Positions 46,714 to 54,569 of a stretch of DNA of 57,181 nucleotides are shown piece by piece. The DNA lies in contig NZ_JACDNQ010000013.1 in the NCBI RefSeq assembly GCF_013839515.1, forward strand, positions 34,506 to 91,686, written 5' to 3'. Source of the DNA: Natronomonas salinimetallica. Lineage in GTDB: Archaea; Halobacteriota; Halobacteria; Halobacteriales; Haloarculaceae. The notes under the pieces were generated by a model. It saw only the letters and a list, made by a program, of their open reading frames with translations. It was not told the DNA's origin and did no database searches. The first letter of the stretch is position 1; each line of letters begins with the position of its first letter. A program made the position numbers and the translations under genes.

Positions 46714-47376
46714 ATGTACCTGCGGCTCATCGGGCTCGCGTTGCTCGTTCCCCTCGCGGACGTCCTGTTGCTCGTCGTCCTCGCAACCGGGCTGGGGCCG
46801 GTCACGATCGGTCCGGCGGCGACGGTCGCCCTCGTCGTATTGACCGCGCTGCTCGGATTGCTCGTGGTTCGCGCCGAGGGCAGACACACCGTCCGAAAGA
46901 TCCAGCGCAAACTCGCGCGGGGCGAACCGCCGACGAACGAACTGCTCGACGGCGCGTTCCTCCTCGTCGCCGGCGCGTTGATGCTCACGCCCGGCCTCGT
47001 CACCGACCTGCTCGGGCTCGTGCTCGTGTTACCGCCGACGCGGTACCCGATCCGAGTCGTCGTCAAACGGTACGTCGTCACGCCGTATCTCGACGGCAAG
47101 ACCGACGGCTTCGCCACCGGGAACGTCTACGTCGGGGGCTTCCCGGGCGGCGAGGACGAGACGGGCGGATTCGAGGGGGGATTCCCCGGTGACGGAGGGG
47201 CGGGTCCCGGAGCGGGGCCGGGTCCCGATACCTCCGAACGCGACGGCGGGACGGTCGAGATGGGCGAGGACGAATACGAGTTCGAGGACGTCTCCGGAGC
47301 CGACCGGTCCGGCGATACCGCGGGTGATGGGGCGTCGGCGAGCGAGGAGAACGGCGGCGACTCGCGGGACCGATAG
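46714..47376 (+). CDS. FxsA-family membrane protein
   Basis: 220 residues. Three to four hydrophobic helices in the first 125 residues with the FxsA motif pattern GARGRHTVRKI-like RAEGRHTVRKIQRKLARGEP and LLVAGALMLTPGLVTDLLGL, followed by a long Gly/Asp-rich cytosolic tail (GGFPGGEDETGGFEGGFPGD). ATG at 46714 gives the typical start MYLRLIGLALLVPLADVLLL. FxsA in E. coli affects phage F exclusion; the role in archaea is unknown. Confidence 0.85.
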   Translation: MYLRLIGLALLVPLADVLLLVVLATGLGPVTIGPAATVALVVLTALLGLLVVRAEGRHTVRKIQRKLARGEPPTNELLDGAFLLVAGALMLTPGLVTDLLGLVLVLPPTRYPIRVVVKRYVVTPYLDGKTDGFATGNVYVGGFPGGEDETGGFEGGFPGDGGAGPGAGPGPDTSERDGGTVEMGEDEYEFEDVSGADRSGDTAGDGASASEENGGDSRDR

Positions 47377-47414
47377 CCGTGGGAGGATCCGACGAAGGGC
47401 GACCGAAAAGAAAC

Positions 47415-47422
47415 GTTTAAAC
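47415..47422 (+). promoter_or_regulatory. TATA-like element of tRNA-Ile
   Basis: gtttaaac about 38 bp before the first base of tRNA-Ile, consistent with an archaeal box A for a short-leader tRNA precursor. Confidence 0.5.
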
Positions 47423-47456
47423 GAACCACGGCGCTACGGTGAAACGCGCCTACATC

Positions 47457-47531
47457 GGGCCAATAGCTCAGCTAGGTATGAGCGCTCGGCTGATAACCGG
47501 GAGGTCCTCGGTTCAAATCCGAGTTGGCCCA
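47457..47531 (+). tRNA. trnI: tRNA-Ile (GAU)
   Basis: 75-nt cloverleaf. Acceptor arms gggccaa (47457-47463) and ttggccc (47524-47530) pair fully; D-arm gctc-gagc, anticodon arm ctcggct-GAT-aaccggg with anticodon GAU for isoleucine, T-arm with the gttcaaatc loop, discriminator A at 47531. The CCA is not encoded. No intron. It is followed within 140 bp by a toxin-antitoxin pair and restriction-modification gene, the usual position for an integrated island. Confidence 0.95.
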
Positions 47532-47667
47532 CTCGGTTTCCGCACGGTCCTTGGCCGTCGGAAATCGGTGGCCAAACTCCCGTAGGCGTCTCATTTCGGA
47601 CGATACCGACTTGATAGCTCTTGCTGTAGACGGTACACATACGTAGGCCAGGCGCATATCTGTTCAA

Positions 47668-47961
47668 TTAGAAGCCGTACCGCTTGTGCGCGTCGTCGAT
47701 GGGGACGATCTCCAGCACACGCACCTCGTTCTCGTCCTCCAGGACCGTGTAGATAGCCGTGTAGGTCCGAGAGGTGTGAATCCGGTAGCGGTCGCGGCGG
47801 CCGTCGATGGGGCGTTTCTCCTTGTCCCCACGACCACGGCCCGGATACGGGCTCTCCGCCAGATACCCGAGTTTCTCCTTGCAGACCCGCTCGGTCTTCT
47901 CGTCGGCGACGTCGAGGAACTCGCAGGCGTCGTCACCGAGCAGGACGGCGTGCTTAGACAT
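47668..47961 (-). CDS. RelE/ParE-type toxin
   Basis: 97 residues. Small basic protein with the RelE-fold pattern: N-terminal helix region, then GDKEKRPIDGRRDRYRIHTS and RTYTAIYTVLEDENEVRVLE, VPIDDAHKRYGF at the end. The Arg/Lys/Tyr residues of this C-terminal sheet are the catalytic region in RelE mRNA interferases. It follows an antitoxin gene and overlaps it by 8 bp. It should cleave mRNA or inhibit translation unless bound by the antitoxin. Confidence 0.82.
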   Translation of the reverse strand: MSKHAVLLGDDACEFLDVADEKTERVCKEKLGYLAESPYPGRGRGDKEKRPIDGRRDRYRIHTSRTYTAIYTVLEDENEVRVLEIVPIDDAHKRYGF

Positions 47962-48148
47962 CCGAGATGAGCGTCAACTCGTCGCGGTCCGTCTCCTCTA
48001 ACTCCTGGAAGCGCTGTTCCAGGTCCTGCCGCCGGCGCTGTTGAGCCAGCTCCTTCAGGAGGTCGTCGTAGGTCTGGCCGGGCTCCTTCAGCTTGTGAAG
48101 CTCCTTCCGCGTCTCTTCGGTCACCGGGATGCGTTTGTCGGCGGGCAT
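47954..48148 (-). CDS. Antitoxin, ribbon-helix-helix-like with C-terminal toxin-binding tail
   Basis: 64 residues: MPADKRIPVTEETRKELHKL (basic N-terminal part likely for DNA binding), then a Gln/Glu/Arg-rich helix (LAQQRRRQDLEQRFQELEET) that should wrap the toxin. Overlaps the toxin gene; the pair is transcribed from right to left. A palindrome (cgtct-gtat-agacg, 48149-48162) lies right before its ATG. Confidence 0.78.
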   Translation of the reverse strand: MPADKRIPVTEETRKELHKLKEPGQTYDDLLKELAQQRRRQDLEQRFQELEETDRDELTLISDV

Positions 48149-48162
48149 CGTCTGTATAGACG
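48149..48162. promoter_or_regulatory. Palindrome at the antitoxin start, probable operator
   Basis: cgtctgtatagacg is a perfect inverted repeat with a 4-bp centre, directly in front of the antitoxin ATG (48148). Autoregulation by antitoxin is the expected function; inference. Confidence 0.55.
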
Positions 48163-48441
48163 TATAGGGCTGACAGTCTTAACAGTTCTCCCGTGGTACG
48201 GCACACCATTCTTTTTAACTGGGATTTCAACTTTCGTATCAGCCCAGTAGTCCAACGATCGGACACCCGTCACGTCCCGTGGTTAGCGTAAGCTAAAACT
48301 CCAGGGCATTTAAAAAACCTATCAGATCAGCAAACGGTGTGGGGTCATCGCACGACCCGTTACGATCCCCCGGATTTTGTACGATGTGTATCGTCTGATC
48401 CTCGCACTCAAACGAAAAATAGCACTCGTCCAACTGATCTA
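48163..48441. other. 279-bp intergenic region between antitoxin and R-M gene
   Basis: No gene seen. Promoter sequences of the toxin-antitoxin operon probably lie at 48165-48220 on the minus strand. A shift from GC-rich to AT-rich sequence begins here. Confidence 0.5.
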
Positions 48442-51354
48442 TTAACCGCTAAAACTAGAGAGCCCCTCTTGTCGACCGGAATCATCCTCAAACGACATAT
48501 CAATGTGGCCTTCCAAATCATCCAGTTCCTTAACCAAAGTCTCGACCTGTTGACCCTTTTCACGTCTGGTACGCTTCAATGTCTCTGCGATATCTTGGAG
48601 CTCGTCAACTGTCGTGTCAAGCTCAAGAATATCAATGGCCACCGCATCAAGGTCGTCTCTGGCATCCTCATCGCCAGCAACTAGTCGATTGAAGGCGTTT
48701 TTCACCAGCTCTTTTTGTTCGTCCGAAAGCTGACCGGGGTCGATAATACGAAGCGTGCGCAGGTCACTTCCGGATAGATTTACTGCGCCACCGCCGGTAA
48801 TTCGACCGTGGCTCTCGATAATGATCTTCGTGAGACTCGAGTTCAGCAGTCCGAGCAACAGGTCAGGATTGACGGCGTTCGGCTGTACGAGTAGGAATCG
48901 GTTGCTTGCCACAACATCGCTGTCGGTTCTTATGAACAGCCTGTGAGTATCCATCGCCTGTGGACAGACTATCGGAGATTTTTTTGAATCGAGGCTACCC
49001 ATATTGAACCACGGGTCGTAGGTATTGAGGGACTTGTTACTGCTTGACGATTGCTTCTCGGCCCACTTGATATATGAAAGGACACCATCGTAGCCGTCAG
49101 CGCGGAGTGAGGACTTTATTCGGTCTGCTGTGTCGCTAGTATCACCGATACCAGACATTGAGGTCACCTCCTCGACATAGTCGTGCATATCCAGCATCCA
49201 TTTCTTTGCGTCCGAGGGAGCGTGTTCGTAGCCATCAACTTCCTTGATACTTTTTATCGCTGGAGTGGTGAACTCCTGTTCAATGTTCCGAGATCTTACA
49301 TCGTCTTCATCAAGGATAAAGACGGGGTTAGCGCCTGTCTTCTTTCCTCGGGTGATATTCGCAATGTTGGAGAGCTCCACCGTGCGGCTGTCTTCAAGGA
49401 CAGCGGTATAGAGAGCGGGTGCGTTAATGTAGTGGTGTAGCTTGTCGCCAACATTCTCCATTAAATAGGACTGCCGGACAGAGATTGTACGGTAGTTTGG
49501 TCGACTGTGAATCTTCAAATAAGATTCCTTGGGGATATTGTACCCACGGTCTATGACACGGATGATGTCATCAGGATCCATCTTCTCATTTATTCGGATG
49601 AAATTAGTCTCCGTGTTTTTCCGCTCGGCGATATCATCACACCGCTCCATCATCAACAACACCGTGTCGACAAGAGCATCCTGAAACACACGCTTCCGGA
49701 AGCCGACTACTGCCTCCAATTTATAATGGCCATACATGAACTGTTGGAGCGATGGGCCGTAGTCTGCCACCATCCACTTTGTCGGTACAATCCACGCGAG
49801 TTTACCCCCTAGCTCAAGAAATTGTGTAACGTGTGTTATGAAATAGCAATAAAGATCACTTCTGCCGTCAACCTGCTTATTTCCATCGTAGTACGGTGAT
49901 TTTGAGCTTGGGCCAAACCGTTTCAGATGTTTGCGGTACATTTCACGATTTGGATATAGGTGTTCTTGCCGGACATACGGCGGGTTAGCCGCGGTGGCGT
50001 CAAATGTACCGATAGCTTGGCCTTTGTCCGGCGTATTATTGCTGGTGCCTCCAACTCCGAGTCGGTGACTATTACGCCGCTTCGTATCTGGATCGAGGTG
50101 AAAAAAATCCTCGTAGTACGCAAACAGTTCATTGGTGGGCTGATGTATATTCCGAGTCGCGAGGTTTAATGCAGTCAGATGAAGTGGGAACTTGTTGATA
50201 TCGACAGCCGTGATGCGGCGAATGGTTTCCTGATGCGATAGCCCATTCAAATCATCGAACTGCTTGTAAGCCTCGACTGTAATAGATCCAGAGCCGCTAC
50301 AAGGGTCAATAAACCGGTCATCTGTCGAGTCGATGGCCCATCGGGCGAGGATTTGCCCGATTTCTCTTGGCGTGTAGAACTGCCCGAGTTCCTTCCGTTC
50401 GGCTGTCGGAATGAGCTCTTGATAGATCTGCCCGACAACGTCTGAATTGATGTCTCGGAGTGGCTCCTGTTCAATACTTTTTGTGAAGGTATGGAGACGA
50501 CGCTTCGTGTGTTCATCTTCCGGAATCTCTTTGAAGAACCCGCTGTCGTCCTTGAAGATAGCCTCATAATCAATCTCCTCCATTATTGACTCAAAACAGT
50601 TCGACAAGTGCTCATCCAATTTCTCAACGGTTACACCATTATATATTGGGTCCATTGGGAGGCCGCTCTTTGTTTCCACATTTTGACCCCGGACTAGTTC
50701 GTAGAATACTATCCGGTTCATCAAAATGTAGGCGTACTGTTGAGCGGCGATTCGGAAGGTGTCCTCAACGTCAGGGTAGTCATGTGGGTAGTCGTTTTCC
50801 CTTGCCCATTTGACAAGGAGCGATTGGAAATCATCATCCCCGTCGAATGTCTTACTAATCATATTCTCGTATATTGGGTAGATACTAGTATGGAAACTGC
50901 GCAGGCGACTAATGATGAGCTCATCGAAGTCGAACACTTCCCCCTCTCCTTGTTGTATGCTAACTACATCGTCAAGAAATTCATCAATAAAATCGGGCAA
51001 CGACATCTTCCGCAGATCGTAGTGCCGGCGTTCAAGTTCGGTGAGGCTTGTCGAGGTCTCCGTGCGCCGGAATAAGAAAACGTCATTCTGATTTGCAGTA
51101 GCGAATAGAGATATACCCTTGTCCCTCGCGTATCTGTGACCCTGTTTAATAACATCAATTGAGTGCGGGTCAATGCTTGCCTTTTTGACCTCGATAGCAA
51201 CACCCTCACGAACCAGCGAAGGAAGATATATATCTACTGCCCCTGAACTAGTTTGTTCCTCTCCCCGGGGCGAACCAAATTCGGAGTCATTCGCTTCAAT
51301 ATAGTCCTCTAGGGCCCCAAAGAGACGCGCTTGAAATTCAAACTCTGCAGGCAT
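48442..51354 (-). CDS. Type IIG-like restriction-modification protein (nuclease + N6-adenine methylase)
   Basis: 970 residues from ATG 51354 (MPAEFEFQARLFGALEDYIE). N-terminal PD-(D/E)XK nuclease: Asp41 in SGAVDIYLPS and Glu55-Val-Lys57 in GVAIEVKKAS. A helical linker follows, then the methylase: KELGQFYTPREIGQIL (about 322), SAM-binding motif I IDPCSGSGSITVEA (about 350), and catalytic NPPYVRQEHLY (about 457). The C-terminal third (GANPVFILDEDDVRSRNIEQ, RFLLVQPNAVNPDLLLGLLN) resembles a target-recognition domain. A single chain carrying nuclease, methylase and specificity domains is typical of the Eco57I group. Lower GC than the core genes; horizontally acquired. Confidence 0.88.
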   Translation of the reverse strand: MPAEFEFQARLFGALEDYIEANDSEFGSPRGEEQTSSGAVDIYLPSLVREGVAIEVKKASIDPHSIDVIKQGHRYARDKGISLFATANQNDVFLFRRTETSTSLTELERRHYDLRKMSLPDFIDEFLDDVVSIQQGEGEVFDFDELIISRLRSFHTSIYPIYENMISKTFDGDDDFQSLLVKWARENDYPHDYPDVEDTFRIAAQQYAYILMNRIVFYELVRGQNVETKSGLPMDPIYNGVTVEKLDEHLSNCFESIMEEIDYEAIFKDDSGFFKEIPEDEHTKRRLHTFTKSIEQEPLRDINSDVVGQIYQELIPTAERKELGQFYTPREIGQILARWAIDSTDDRFIDPCSGSGSITVEAYKQFDDLNGLSHQETIRRITAVDINKFPLHLTALNLATRNIHQPTNELFAYYEDFFHLDPDTKRRNSHRLGVGGTSNNTPDKGQAIGTFDATAANPPYVRQEHLYPNREMYRKHLKRFGPSSKSPYYDGNKQVDGRSDLYCYFITHVTQFLELGGKLAWIVPTKWMVADYGPSLQQFMYGHYKLEAVVGFRKRVFQDALVDTVLLMMERCDDIAERKNTETNFIRINEKMDPDDIIRVIDRGYNIPKESYLKIHSRPNYRTISVRQSYLMENVGDKLHHYINAPALYTAVLEDSRTVELSNIANITRGKKTGANPVFILDEDDVRSRNIEQEFTTPAIKSIKEVDGYEHAPSDAKKWMLDMHDYVEEVTSMSGIGDTSDTADRIKSSLRADGYDGVLSYIKWAEKQSSSSNKSLNTYDPWFNMGSLDSKKSPIVCPQAMDTHRLFIRTDSDVVASNRFLLVQPNAVNPDLLLGLLNSSLTKIIIESHGRITGGGAVNLSGSDLRTLRIIDPGQLSDEQKELVKNAFNRLVAGDEDARDDLDAVAIDILELDTTVDELQDIAETLKRTRREKGQQVETLVKELDDLEGHIDMSFEDDSGRQEGLSSFSG

Positions 51355-51864
51355 GTATCTCGAAACAGAGCCTTCGTAATTGAATCTTGCCCCAGCTGCT
51401 GCGGTAGTATTCACTCCAGAATCGAGCAGCTGAGATGCGAGACGGCGAGACCGAATAACCCCCACCCGAATGCGGGGGAGGGGCAATCCCTCACGCCCAG
51501 TCGTGATGGTCAAGGCCTTCGTAGTGCTTCAGGCGACTGTCGATCTCCCACGCCTCTCAGCCACACTCGTAGTAAGGATGTCGGCGAGTTTGTCGAAATT
51601 GCTCTTGTCGAGTTCGATACCACGGTTTCCGCGGTAGGTCAGAGGACTGCTCGGACGATCTCTTTCAGACCGGTAGCGCGGGCAACAGAGGACCTCGCGG
51701 CGCTCGCCTCCGAACGCAGCAATTCAAATGGGGACATTGCATTCGGGTGATGCTGCCGCGTCACTCTTGCCCGCTACGCTTTCACAGCGCCAGCTCTACC
51801 CGAGCAACAATCTGCTTCCGAAGAGCGTTTATGGTATATGAACCTACCGATAACTGGCTATACA
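51355..51864. other. 510-bp non-coding region with decayed gene remnant and hairpin
   Basis: Carries a GC-rich imperfect hairpin at 51456-51484 (cccccacccgaatgcggggg) and a decayed minus-strand reading frame (see pseudogene). Immediately before the AT-rich AbrB gene are promoter sequences (gtttatggtatatg at 51827-51840). The left part also serves as upstream region of the R-M gene. Confidence 0.6.
51491..51640 (-). pseudogene. Decayed C-terminal gene fragment
   Basis: One minus-strand frame reads QEQFRQTRRHPYYECG, stop, then WEIDSRLKHYEGLDHHDWA and a stop at 51491. The peptide after the internal stop has an ordered protein-like composition and a conserved-looking ending, unlike flanking frames; a frameshift before it (LTYRGNRGIELDKSNF in the other frame) also looks coding. 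I cannot name the family. Next to it lies the GC-rich hairpin, so this could be a transposon remnant (e.g. IS200/IS605 type), unproven. Confidence 0.35.
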
Positions 51865-52992
51865 ATGCCTAAGCAAAATAAAGTCGGACAAGATAATTCA
51901 GTGGTGATACCTGCAAACATCCGAGAACAGCTGGGAATAGAACCAGGTGACATGGTTGAATGGAAAATAAAAAGGGAATCTGCGACGATTAAATGCAAAG
52001 ATGAGGGACATAGTGTGGTCAATAAAAAAGATATTAGAGTTTCAAGAAAAGATCTGCTGAAAATACTCGCTGGATCCATTGGAACTATTGGAACCATCGC
52101 AGCAGGGCCTGTGTCAGATGCTATGGAAGTTAGTGAAACGCTTGATCCACATCTTCCAGAGATGTCAACCAAGTCTGTCTATTCCAGGCTATTATGGTTT
52201 GCAGATGATATATCTATTACCCCCGGCCATGGCTCCTCGAAGCTCGCTAATTTAGGTGAAATTGACCTTCGTGCTCAAGCCGAGCTTACCAGTGCTATTT
52301 TGAATTCAACCGAGGATGTTGAACCCAAAATGGTAACTGAGCCTGACATAGATGAGACAGGGCATATCGGAACCACTGCTGGCCCACTCGGCTCAGAGTT
52401 TGTGGCATTAAGTATGGGATATAACCCAGATTCTGTCGGAGATTACCAGGGGAGATTACCTTATATATTCGATCTATCTCCCTCAGAGGACTATCATGGA
52501 ATGTCTCTTGCCGAAGTACGAAAAAACCAAACAAACTGGCCGATCGTGAAATCATACGCCGATGAACCACCGGTTGAGCCTGTAGAGAGGTCCGACGGGT
52601 CTACGCTCGGGAACTCTAATCGGCCAAAATACAGAATCGATTATGGCATGGTTGTGGCTAAGCGAGTTAATGAGGGATGGGAGCGATACGATGAGTATGA
52701 AGACTACTCTTCGCTCACCGAGTACCAAGACAATATGCACTTCATTGTTGCTGGATGTCACGGTGAAGGGACACTTGCCGCAACGAAAGCACTCGGTGAT
52801 GAAGGTCTGTTGAGACAACTGGAACAGGAAATCCCATCTGAAAAAGGAAGGTATCAGGCGGTTTTTTCGGCACACATTGATCAATACAAAAAAGAAAAAG
52901 ACAGAAACGGCGACACAATCTATATCCCGGATTTTCAGCAGATATCTGTCTATGACGCAATCCCCCTCCCAGAAGCAGAACAAATCTATTAG
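51865..52992 (+). CDS. AbrB-domain protein fused to an unrecognised C-terminal domain
   Basis: 375 residues from ATG 51865. Residues 1-45 are a swapped-hairpin AbrB/SpoVT DNA-binding domain (QNKVGQDNSVVIPANIREQL, EPGDMVEWKIKRE). Residues 58-84 form a Tat-like or hydrophobic segment (VSRKDLLKILAGSIGTIGTI). From about 110 the sequence is a globular domain with GPLGSEFVALSMGYNPDSVG, DYQGRLPYIFD (190-203), KYRIDYGMVVAKRVNEG (255-271) and FIVAGCHGEGTLAATKAL (293-310); the last looks like a glycine-rich ligand loop. I do not recognise this domain. AT-rich unlike the rest of the window; next to an R-M gene. TATA-like tttatgg lies 33 bp upstream. Confidence 0.85.
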   Translation: MPKQNKVGQDNSVVIPANIREQLGIEPGDMVEWKIKRESATIKCKDEGHSVVNKKDIRVSRKDLLKILAGSIGTIGTIAAGPVSDAMEVSETLDPHLPEMSTKSVYSRLLWFADDISITPGHGSSKLANLGEIDLRAQAELTSAILNSTEDVEPKMVTEPDIDETGHIGTTAGPLGSEFVALSMGYNPDSVGDYQGRLPYIFDLSPSEDYHGMSLAEVRKNQTNWPIVKSYADEPPVEPVERSDGSTLGNSNRPKYRIDYGMVVAKRVNEGWERYDEYEDYSSLTEYQDNMHFIVAGCHGEGTLAATKALGDEGLLRQLEQEIPSEKGRYQAVFSAHIDQYKKEKDRNGDTIYIPDFQQISVYDAIPLPEAEQIY

Positions 52993-53384
52993 AGCACTAT
53001 TTCATAAATATCGTCAATTGAGTCGAGAGAGCGCCCGCCGATTTTCATCGCTCGCTCGGCGGCACCTATACGGGACCGTACACACGAGCGAGCGTATGCG
53101 TATCCGAACCGACGAGGACAAAACGTATTTGAGTTCGTCGTTTTATAGTAGAGATCGGAAGACAAGACACACTCGACCGCACGGCGGCAGTGCGATCGAT
53201 GTGTACATAGTTGCGATGTCTACTATAGTTGCGATGTTCACTATAACTCGATACAACCACTATCGCTGCTGAGGCGGTCGGATTCTGTCATAGACACTCA
53301 GAACTCGCCCGCCTCATCCTCTAAGTTAAGCGACCGACAGTCCCGGCTCAACAATTAAGTACGACGGCTGATCACGTAAATGAG
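52993..53384. other. 392-bp intergenic region with palindromic element
   Basis: No gene supported. Carries copy B of the 84-bp palindromic element and a partial duplication of its right end (53228-53246, gttgcgatgttcactata). Confidence 0.7.
53144..53227 (+). mobile_element. 84-bp palindromic (MITE-like) element, copy B
   Basis: Same length and ends (tatagtaga / tctactata) as copy A at 44270 but in the opposite orientation; 82 of 84 positions match after reverse complement. Its right end is followed at once by a second, degenerate copy of the last 18 bp, suggesting the element was targeted or slipped. Confidence 0.9.
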
Positions 53385-54515
53385 ATGGGTTCTACTCTAT
53401 CACGGATCGATACGTCTTTGTTTCTACTCGGTCTGGTCTTCGTTTCGATCGTGGGCGGCGAAGTATTGTATATACTATTTGTTGCAAATCCGCTCGGGAT
53501 ACTGTGGGTCTCCGGGTTCGTGACGAGTCTGCCTTTCATACTCGTGCCCTTTTATATCGGATATTGGCTTCCGGACAGTTCCGTGTCCGTCGATCGGTAC
53601 ACCCGGGTGTACTATTGGTCTCTGGCTGGGCTATGCGTGTTTCTTCTGATGAACGTCGTCATCATGACCGCCCTCCGGCCGACCAGCACGCTGGAACTGG
53701 TCTCGTGGGTGCGGTGGGCGAGTACGATCGGAGCGGGAGGCGGGCTGATCATCGGCGCTTTCGAAGCCCGCGGGCTCGAGCGGGCGGTCAAGACCGAACG
53801 GGCACGTGTTCGCGCAGAGGAGGCCGAGACCAGAACGAGTCAGCTCACGTATCTCAATTCCATCCTTCGACACGAAGTGCTCAACACGGCGACCGTGATC
53901 CAGGGGAACGCGAAACTCGCCGCCGTGGACTGTGACAGTGATACGATAGTCTCGGAGCGATTGGACACCATCACGACCCACGCACGGGAACTAGAGGCCG
54001 TCATCGACGATATCCGAATATTGCTCGACGCGTCCGGGGAGGACCTCGATTCGGCCCGAGTGGACGTCGTCGGGCTGTTGGCCTCGGAGGTGGCGACGGT
54101 CCGGGAGGCCGAAGGGACCGTCGAGATCGAGACGTCGATGCCGGATGAAGCGATCGTTCCGGCGAATCAGGCTCTCCGACGGGCGTTTAGAAACATCCTT
54201 CGGAACGCGGTCGAACACAACACCAGCGAAACGCCCCGGATTGTCGTGACCGTAGAACGGGGCGACGAGACGGTCGTCGTTCGGGTCGCCGACAACGGCC
54301 CGGGCGTCCCTGCGGCCAAACGGGAGAAACTGTTCGAACAGGAGGTCGGCGACGATCACGGACACGGACTGGGACTCCTACTGACGGGGACGCTCATCGA
54401 GAGCTTCGATGGGACGATCGAACTAGCGGAAACCGGACCCGATGGGACGGTATTCAGGATCGAATTACCCGGGGAAGCACGGAGCACGCGAGAAGCGGTC
54501 ACGTCACCGTCTTGA
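53385..54515 (+). CDS. Membrane sensor histidine kinase
   Basis: 376 residues. Four or so membrane helices in the first 130 residues (TSLFLLGLVFVSIVGGEVLY onward), a coiled linker (ERAVKTERARVRAEEAETRT), then the kinase with H-box SILRHEVLNTATVIQGNAKL (His 163), N-box FRNILRNAVEHNTSE (Asn 274), G1 DNGPGVP (303) and G2 GHGLGL (326). It autophosphorylates on His and relays phosphate to a response regulator encoded elsewhere. Convergent with the next kinase. Confidence 0.93.
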   Translation: MGSTLSRIDTSLFLLGLVFVSIVGGEVLYILFVANPLGILWVSGFVTSLPFILVPFYIGYWLPDSSVSVDRYTRVYYWSLAGLCVFLLMNVVIMTALRPTSTLELVSWVRWASTIGAGGGLIIGAFEARGLERAVKTERARVRAEEAETRTSQLTYLNSILRHEVLNTATVIQGNAKLAAVDCDSDTIVSERLDTITTHARELEAVIDDIRILLDASGEDLDSARVDVVGLLASEVATVREAEGTVEIETSMPDEAIVPANQALRRAFRNILRNAVEHNTSETPRIVVTVERGDETVVVRVADNGPGVPAAKREKLFEQEVGDDHGHGLGLLLTGTLIESFDGTIELAETGPDGTVFRIELPGEARSTREAVTSPS

Positions 54516-54569
54516 TGCCGTGGCGGACGGGAACGCGGCCGGAGAGCGTCGCCGTTCGGGTGGATATGG

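Noticed and set aside
47457-53227. Attachment-site duplication of the tRNA-Ile 3' end
   Set aside because: I looked for a second copy of the tRNA 3' end towards 53 kb and saw none, so integration at the tRNA is not proven.
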